Part shown: positions 41,786 through 45,922 of the stretch, in pieces
Numbering within the stretch: position 1 is the stretch's first letter
Layout: every line of letters starts with the position of its first letter
DNA from: Burkholderia sp. IMCC1007
Lineage (GTDB): Bacteria > Pseudomonadota > Gammaproteobacteria > Burkholderiales > Burkholderiaceae
Direction of reading: 5' to 3'
Assembly (NCBI RefSeq): GCF_027257875.1
Contig: NZ_JAPVQY010000056.1
Coordinates: 1 to 45,922 of the forward strand
DNA: 45,922 nucleotides
Notes under the pieces: model-generated
Database searches by the model: none
The model's input: the letters and a program-made list of their open reading frames with translations, nothing else
What the model was told of the DNA's origin: nothing
Position numbers and translations under genes: made by a program

Positions 41786-44700
41786 ATGAACGCACCACAA
41801 GTTTTCGATCCGCACGGCGCGGCCGCCACCGTCGCCGCCGACCCCGCGCCCCGACTGCGCGAGATCCCCTATAACTACACGTCCTTCTCCGATCGCGAGA
41901 TCGTGATCCGCCTGCTCGGCGATCAGGCGTGGGCGGTGCTCGACGAGTTGCGCGCCGAACGGCGCACGGGCCGCTCGGCACGGATGCTGTACGAGGTGCT
42001 CGGCGACATCTGGGTCGTGCGCCGCAACCCGTACCTGCAGGACGACCTGCTCGACAACCCGAAGCGCCGCGCGCTGCTGATCGAGGCGCTGAACCACCGC
42101 CTGACCGAGATCGGCAAGCGCCGCCGCGCCGACCTGACCGAGCACCACGACGATGCGGGGCGCGAGCGCGCATCGCGTGTCGAGATGCTCGAGAAGGCTG
42201 CGCAACGGGCGGTCGACGAGTTCGCCGACGAATTCGAGAAACTGGCCGACCTGCGCCGCCGCGCGACCAAGGCGCTCGGCCGCTGCACGCAGAAGGACAA
42301 CATTCGCTTCGACGGGCTGTCGCGCGTGTCGCACGTGACCGACGCGACCGACTGGCGCGTCGAATATCCGTTCGTCGTGCTGACGCCGGACACCGAAGCC
42401 GAGATCGCCGCGCTGATCAAGGCGTGCTTCGAGCTCGGCCTGACCGTGATCCCGCGCGGCGGCGGCACCGGCTACACGGGCGGCGCGGTGCCGCTCACGC
42501 CGTTCTCCGCGGTGATCAACACCGAGAAGCTCGAACAGCTCGGCGCGGTCGAACTCACCGAATTGCCGGGCGTCGCGCACAAGGTGCCGACGATCTTCTC
42601 CGGCGCGGGCGTCGTCACGCGCCGCGTGACGGAAGCGGCCGAAGCGGCCGGCTACGTGTTCGCGGTCGATCCGACCTCGCTCGACGCATCGTGCATCGGC
42701 GGCAACGTCGCGATGAACGCGGGCGGCAAGAAGGCCGTGCTGTGGGGCACCGCGCTCGACAACCTGGCCTGGTGGCGGATGGTCGACCCGGACGGCAACT
42801 GGCTCGAGGTCACGCGCCACGAGCACAACCAGGGCAAGATCCACGACATCGCGGTCGCGCGTTTCGAGCTGAAGTGGTTCGACGGCGCGTATGCGCCGGG
42901 CGAGAAGCTGCTGCGCACCGAGATGCTCGAGATCGAAGGCCGCCGGTTCCGCAAGGAAGGGCTCGGCAAGGACGTGACCGACAAGTTCCTCGCCGGCCTG
43001 CCGGGCGTGCAGAAGGAAGGCTGCGACGGGCTCATCACGTCCGCGCGCTGGGTGCTGCACAAGATGCCCGCGCACACGCGCACCGTCTGCCTCGAATTCT
43101 TCGGCCAGGCGCGCGAGGCGATCCCGAGCATCGTCGAGATCAAGGACTACCTGTTCGAGACGTCGAAGCAGGGCGGCGCGATCCTCGCGGGCCTCGAGCA
43201 CCTCGACGAGCGCTACCTGCGCGCGGTCGGCTACGCGACCAAGAGCAAGCGCAACGCGTTCCCGAAGATGGTGCTGATCGGCGACATCGTCGGTGACGAC
43301 GCCGATGCGGTCGCACAGGCGACGTCCGAAGTGATCCGGATGGCGAACGGCAAGAGCGGCGAAGGCTTCGTCGCGGTCAGCGCGGAGGCGCGCAAGCGCT
43401 TCTGGCTCGACCGCAGCCGCACGGCCGCGATCGCGAAGCACACCAACGCGTTCAAGATCAACGAGGACGTCGTGATCCCGCTGAACCGGATGGGCGAGTA
43501 CACCGACGGCATCGAGCGGATCAACATCGAGCTGTCGCTGAAGAACAAGCTGCAACTGATCGACGCGCTCGAAGCGTTCTTCAAGGGCGGCAACCTGCCG
43601 CTCGGCAAGACCGACGACGCGAACGAGATCCCGAGCGCCGAACTGCTGGAAGACCGCGTGCAGCAGGCGCTTGAACTGCTCAAGCGCGTGCGCGCACGCT
43701 GGGAATTCGTGCGCGACCGGCTCGACCAGCCGCTGCGCGAGGCGCAGCACTACCTCGTGCAGCTCGGCTACGAGGCGCTCGCGGAGAAGTTCGCCGATCG
43801 CGCGGACGAGCAGCCGGGCGCGACCGTGTTCCACATCACGCAGGACCGCACGGTCCGCATCTCGTGGAAGCAGGAGATCCGCGCGGAGCTGCGCGCGATC
43901 TTCAACGGCGGCGCGTTCAAGCCGATCCTCGACGAAGCGCAGGCGATCCACAAGCGCGTGCTGCGCGGCCGCGTGTTCGTCGCGCTGCACATGCACGCGG
44001 GCGACGGCAACGTCCACACGAACATCCCGGTCAACTCCGACAACTACGAGATGCTGCAGGACGCGCACGCCGCCGTCGCACGCATCATGAAGCTCGCGCG
44101 CTCGCTCGACGGCGTAATTTCCGGCGAACACGGGATCGGCATCACGAAGCTCGAATTCCTGACCGACGACGAGATCGCCGAATTCCGCGCGTACAAGCAG
44201 CGCGTCGACCCGAACGGCCGCTTCAACAAGGGCAAGCTGCTCGACGGCGCTGACCTGCGCAACGCGTACACGCCCAGCTTCGGGCTGATGGGCTACGAAT
44301 CGCTGATCATGCAGCAGTCCGACATCGGCGCGATCGCCGATTCGGTGAAGGACTGCCTGCGCTGCGGCAAGTGCAAGCCGGTGTGCGCGACGCACGTGCC
44401 GCGCGCGAACCTGCTGTACAGCCCGCGCAACAAGATCCTCGCGACGTCGCTGCTGGTCGAGGCGTTCCTGTACGAAGAGCAGACGCGTCGCGGCGTGTCG
44501 ATCAAGCACTGGGACGAGTTCAACGACGTGGCCGACCACTGCACGGTGTGCCACAAGTGCGCGACGCCGTGCCCGGTGAAGATCGACTTCGGCGACGTCA
44601 CGATGAACATGCGCAACCTGTTGCGCAAGATGGGCAAGAAGAAGTTCAACGCCGGCAATGCGGCGGGCATGTTCTTCCTGAATGCGACCAATCCGCAGAC

Positions 44701-45811
44701 GATCAACGTCGCGCGCGGCGTGATGATGGGCGTCGGCTACAAGGTGCAGCGCTTCGCGAACGACATGCTGAAGAAGGTCGTGACGAAGCAGACTCAGCAT
44801 CCGCCCGCGACGACCGGCAAGCCGCCGGTGGTCGAGCAGGTGATCCACTTCGTGAACAAGAAGATGCCGGGCAACCTGCCGAAGAAGACGGCGCGTGCGC
44901 TGCTGGACATCGAGGACAACAAGATCGTGCCGATCATCCGCAACCCGAAGTCGACGACCGTCGATTCGGAAGCGGTGTTCTACTTCCCGGGCTGCGGCTC
45001 CGAGCGGCTGTTCTCGCAGGTCGGGCTCGCGACGCAGGCGATGCTGTGGGAGGCGGGCGTGCAGACGGTGCTGCCGCCGGGCTACCTGTGCTGCGGCTAT
45101 CCGCAGCGCGGCTCGGGCCAGTACGACAAGGCCGAGAAGATCGTCACCGACAACCGCGTGCTGTTCCACCGCGTCGCGAACACGCTGAACTACCTCGACA
45201 TCAAGACGGTGGTCGTGTCGTGCGGCACGTGCTACGACCAGCTTGCCGGGTATGAATTCGACAAGATCTTCCCGGGCTGCCGGATCATCGACATCCACGA
45301 GTTCCTGCTCGAGAAGGGGATGAAGCTCGACGGTGTCACGGGCACGCGCTACATGTATCACGACCCGTGCCACACGCCGATCAAGACGATGGATCCGGTG
45401 AAGCTCGTCAACGAGCTGATGGGTACGGAGAAGGACGGCTACAAGATCGAGAAGAACGATCGCTGCTGCGGCGAATCGGGCACGCTGGCGGTCACGCGCC
45501 CGGACATCTCCACGCAGGTGCGTTTCCGCAAGGAAGAGGAGATCCGCAAGGGCGCCGCGAAGCTGCGCGCGATTCCCGTGGTGGCGGGCGACGCGTCGGC
45601 GCCGGCTGCCGCGGCCGCGAACGGCCCGGACGTGAAGATCCTGACGAGCTGCCCGTCGTGCCTGCAGGGCCTGTCGCGCTACAGCGAGGACGCGAACCTC
45701 GAGGCCGACTACATCGTGGTCGAAATTGCGCGCCAGGTGCTCGGCGAGAACTGGATGGCCGACTATGTCGCACACGCGAACAATGGCGGGATCGAGCGCG
45801 TGCTGGTCTAA
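41786..45811 (+). CDS. FAD-linked oxidase / Fe-S / CCG fusion with DUF3683-like N-terminus
   Basis: This 1341-residue protein joins functions that are separate in glycolate oxidase. Residues 1-185 are a DUF3683-like region. A PCMH-type FAD domain follows (PRGGGTGYTGGAVP, 223-236), then the FAD-oxidase C domain (MHAGDGNVHTN near 734-744, and SGEHGIGITKLEF). Two [4Fe-4S] sites are at Cys857/860/863/867 and Cys919 (or nearby)/922/925/929. Two CCG domains end it (FPGCGSERLF with CCGYPQ; DPCHTPIK with CCGESGT). It should oxidise a 2-hydroxy acid such as D-lactate or D-2-hydroxyglutarate and pass electrons inward; YdiJ is the nearest known relative, without the N-terminal region. It is monocistronic. 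Confidence 0.88.
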   Translation: MNAPQVFDPHGAAATVAADPAPRLREIPYNYTSFSDREIVIRLLGDQAWAVLDELRAERRTGRSARMLYEVLGDIWVVRRNPYLQDDLLDNPKRRALLIEALNHRLTEIGKRRRADLTEHHDDAGRERASRVEMLEKAAQRAVDEFADEFEKLADLRRRATKALGRCTQKDNIRFDGLSRVSHVTDATDWRVEYPFVVLTPDTEAEIAALIKACFELGLTVIPRGGGTGYTGGAVPLTPFSAVINTEKLEQLGAVELTELPGVAHKVPTIFSGAGVVTRRVTEAAEAAGYVFAVDPTSLDASCIGGNVAMNAGGKKAVLWGTALDNLAWWRMVDPDGNWLEVTRHEHNQGKIHDIAVARFELKWFDGAYAPGEKLLRTEMLEIEGRRFRKEGLGKDVTDKFLAGLPGVQKEGCDGLITSARWVLHKMPAHTRTVCLEFFGQAREAIPSIVEIKDYLFETSKQGGAILAGLEHLDERYLRAVGYATKSKRNAFPKMVLIGDIVGDDADAVAQATSEVIRMANGKSGEGFVAVSAEARKRFWLDRSRTAAIAKHTNAFKINEDVVIPLNRMGEYTDGIERINIELSLKNKLQLIDALEAFFKGGNLPLGKTDDANEIPSAELLEDRVQQALELLKRVRARWEFVRDRLDQPLREAQHYLVQLGYEALAEKFADRADEQPGATVFHITQDRTVRISWKQEIRAELRAIFNGGAFKPILDEAQAIHKRVLRGRVFVALHMHAGDGNVHTNIPVNSDNYEMLQDAHAAVARIMKLARSLDGVISGEHGIGITKLEFLTDDEIAEFRAYKQRVDPNGRFNKGKLLDGADLRNAYTPSFGLMGYESLIMQQSDIGAIADSVKDCLRCGKCKPVCATHVPRANLLYSPRNKILATSLLVEAFLYEEQTRRGVSIKHWDEFNDVADHCTVCHKCATPCPVKIDFGDVTMNMRNLLRKMGKKKFNAGNAAGMFFLNATNPQTINVARGVMMGVGYKVQRFANDMLKKVVTKQTQHPPATTGKPPVVEQVIHFVNKKMPGNLPKKTARALLDIEDNKIVPIIRNPKSTTVDSEAVFYFPGCGSERLFSQVGLATQAMLWEAGVQTVLPPGYLCCGYPQRGSGQYDKAEKIVTDNRVLFHRVANTLNYLDIKTVVVSCGTCYDQLAGYEFDKIFPGCRIIDIHEFLLEKGMKLDGVTGTRYMYHDPCHTPIKTMDPVKLVNELMGTEKDGYKIEKNDRCCGESGTLAVTRPDISTQVRFRKEEEIRKGAAKLRAIPVVAGDASAPAAAAANGPDVKILTSCPSCLQGLSRYSEDANLEADYIVVEIARQVLGENWMADYVAHANNGGIERVLV

Positions 45812-45852
45812 TGCGGGCATGACGACCGCCCGGCGGGGCTTGGGTTGGGAGC

Positions 45853-45880
45853 GGGCGCCGGCGCTGAAGCGCCGGCGCCC
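45853..45880. repeat. extended palindrome containing the second repeat copy
   Basis: A perfect inverted repeat with 13-base arms (45853-45865 / 45868-45880) around GA lies 41 bases after the oxidase stop. Its core (45860-45876) is the 17-base sequence also found at 37210. A TTTTT run occurs about 32 bases later, so it may act as a distant or rho-aided terminator or be a dispersed repeat. Confidence 0.65.
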
Positions 45881-45922
45881 CGCCCCAAGGGGGAGGCGAG
45901 GGGAATGGGGTTTTTGACGGGA

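Noticed and set aside
41753..45820. Open frame of about 1355 codons on the strand opposite the giant oxidase
   Set aside because: It mirrors a highly GC3-biased gene almost end to end and translates to Arg/Val/Asp/His-rich low-complexity sequence with no motif. The plus-strand protein has clear domains and active-site residues.

Overview
The window is a stretch of very GC-rich, densely coding DNA whose gene content fits a Burkholderia chromosome, probably Burkholderia cepacia complex. The evidence is a phaA-phaB pair, a lutACB-lldP lactate locus, an N-acyl-D-amino-acid deacylase cluster, and a giant FAD/Fe-S oxidase with a DUF3683-like N-terminus. Species is an inference. No rRNA, tRNA, CRISPR array, intact insertion sequence or prophage was seen.

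Left end (1-2463): acetyl-CoA acetyltransferase (phaA) and acetoacetyl-CoA reductase (phaB), separated by a strong hairpin and followed by a small membrane protein gene. No phaC or phaR lies inside the window.

Main feature (about 2564-16904): an aryl-polyene / xanthomonadin-like pigment cluster in two divergent operons. The leftward operon runs from 12928 down to about 2564. It encodes a COG4648-type membrane protein, an acyl/aryl-AMP ligase fused to a FabZ/ApeI-like hotdog dehydratase, an LpxL-like acyltransferase, a LolA-like carrier, an MMPL exporter, a NodB-type deacetylase, a ketosynthase, a chain-length-factor-like ketosynthase, an ApeP-like dehydratase and a small periplasmic Ala/Lys-rich protein. 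Most junctions are 4-base ATGA overlaps. The rightward genes encode an acyl carrier protein, a ketoreductase, a XanB2-like chorismatase and a family 2 glycosyltransferase. The inferred pathway is: chorismate to hydroxybenzoate, activation and loading on the ACP, iterative KS/CLF-KR-DH extension to a polyene, acyl transfer, and export by MMPL/LolA to the outer membrane.

Middle (17055-32405): an M48 lipoprotein protease ends at a bidirectional terminator. Next is the lactate operon lutA-lutC-lutB-lldP, with a divergent FadR-type regulator and a clear LldR-like operator. Then come a lipoprotein phospholipase D/cardiolipin synthase-like enzyme, a class II aldolase-family protein, an outer-membrane barrel protein with a candidate small RNA upstream, a CHRD protein, an HSL-type esterase overlapping an EcsC-family gene tail to tail, and an MFS efflux pump-MarR pair with a palindromic operator.

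Right part (32555-45922): a DJ-1/PfpI protein; a D-amino-acid catabolic locus (PLP deaminase, divergent RpiR regulator with a perfect operator palindrome, N-acyl-D-amino-acid deacylase, RidA protein); a less GC-rich patch with a possible gene remnant, a secreted cysteine protein and a VOC protein; queF; ilvA; and a 1341-residue FAD-linked oxidase/Fe-S fusion behind a 577-base non-coding region. A 17-base repeat, GGCGCTGAAGCGCCGGC, occurs before ridA and after the last gene.
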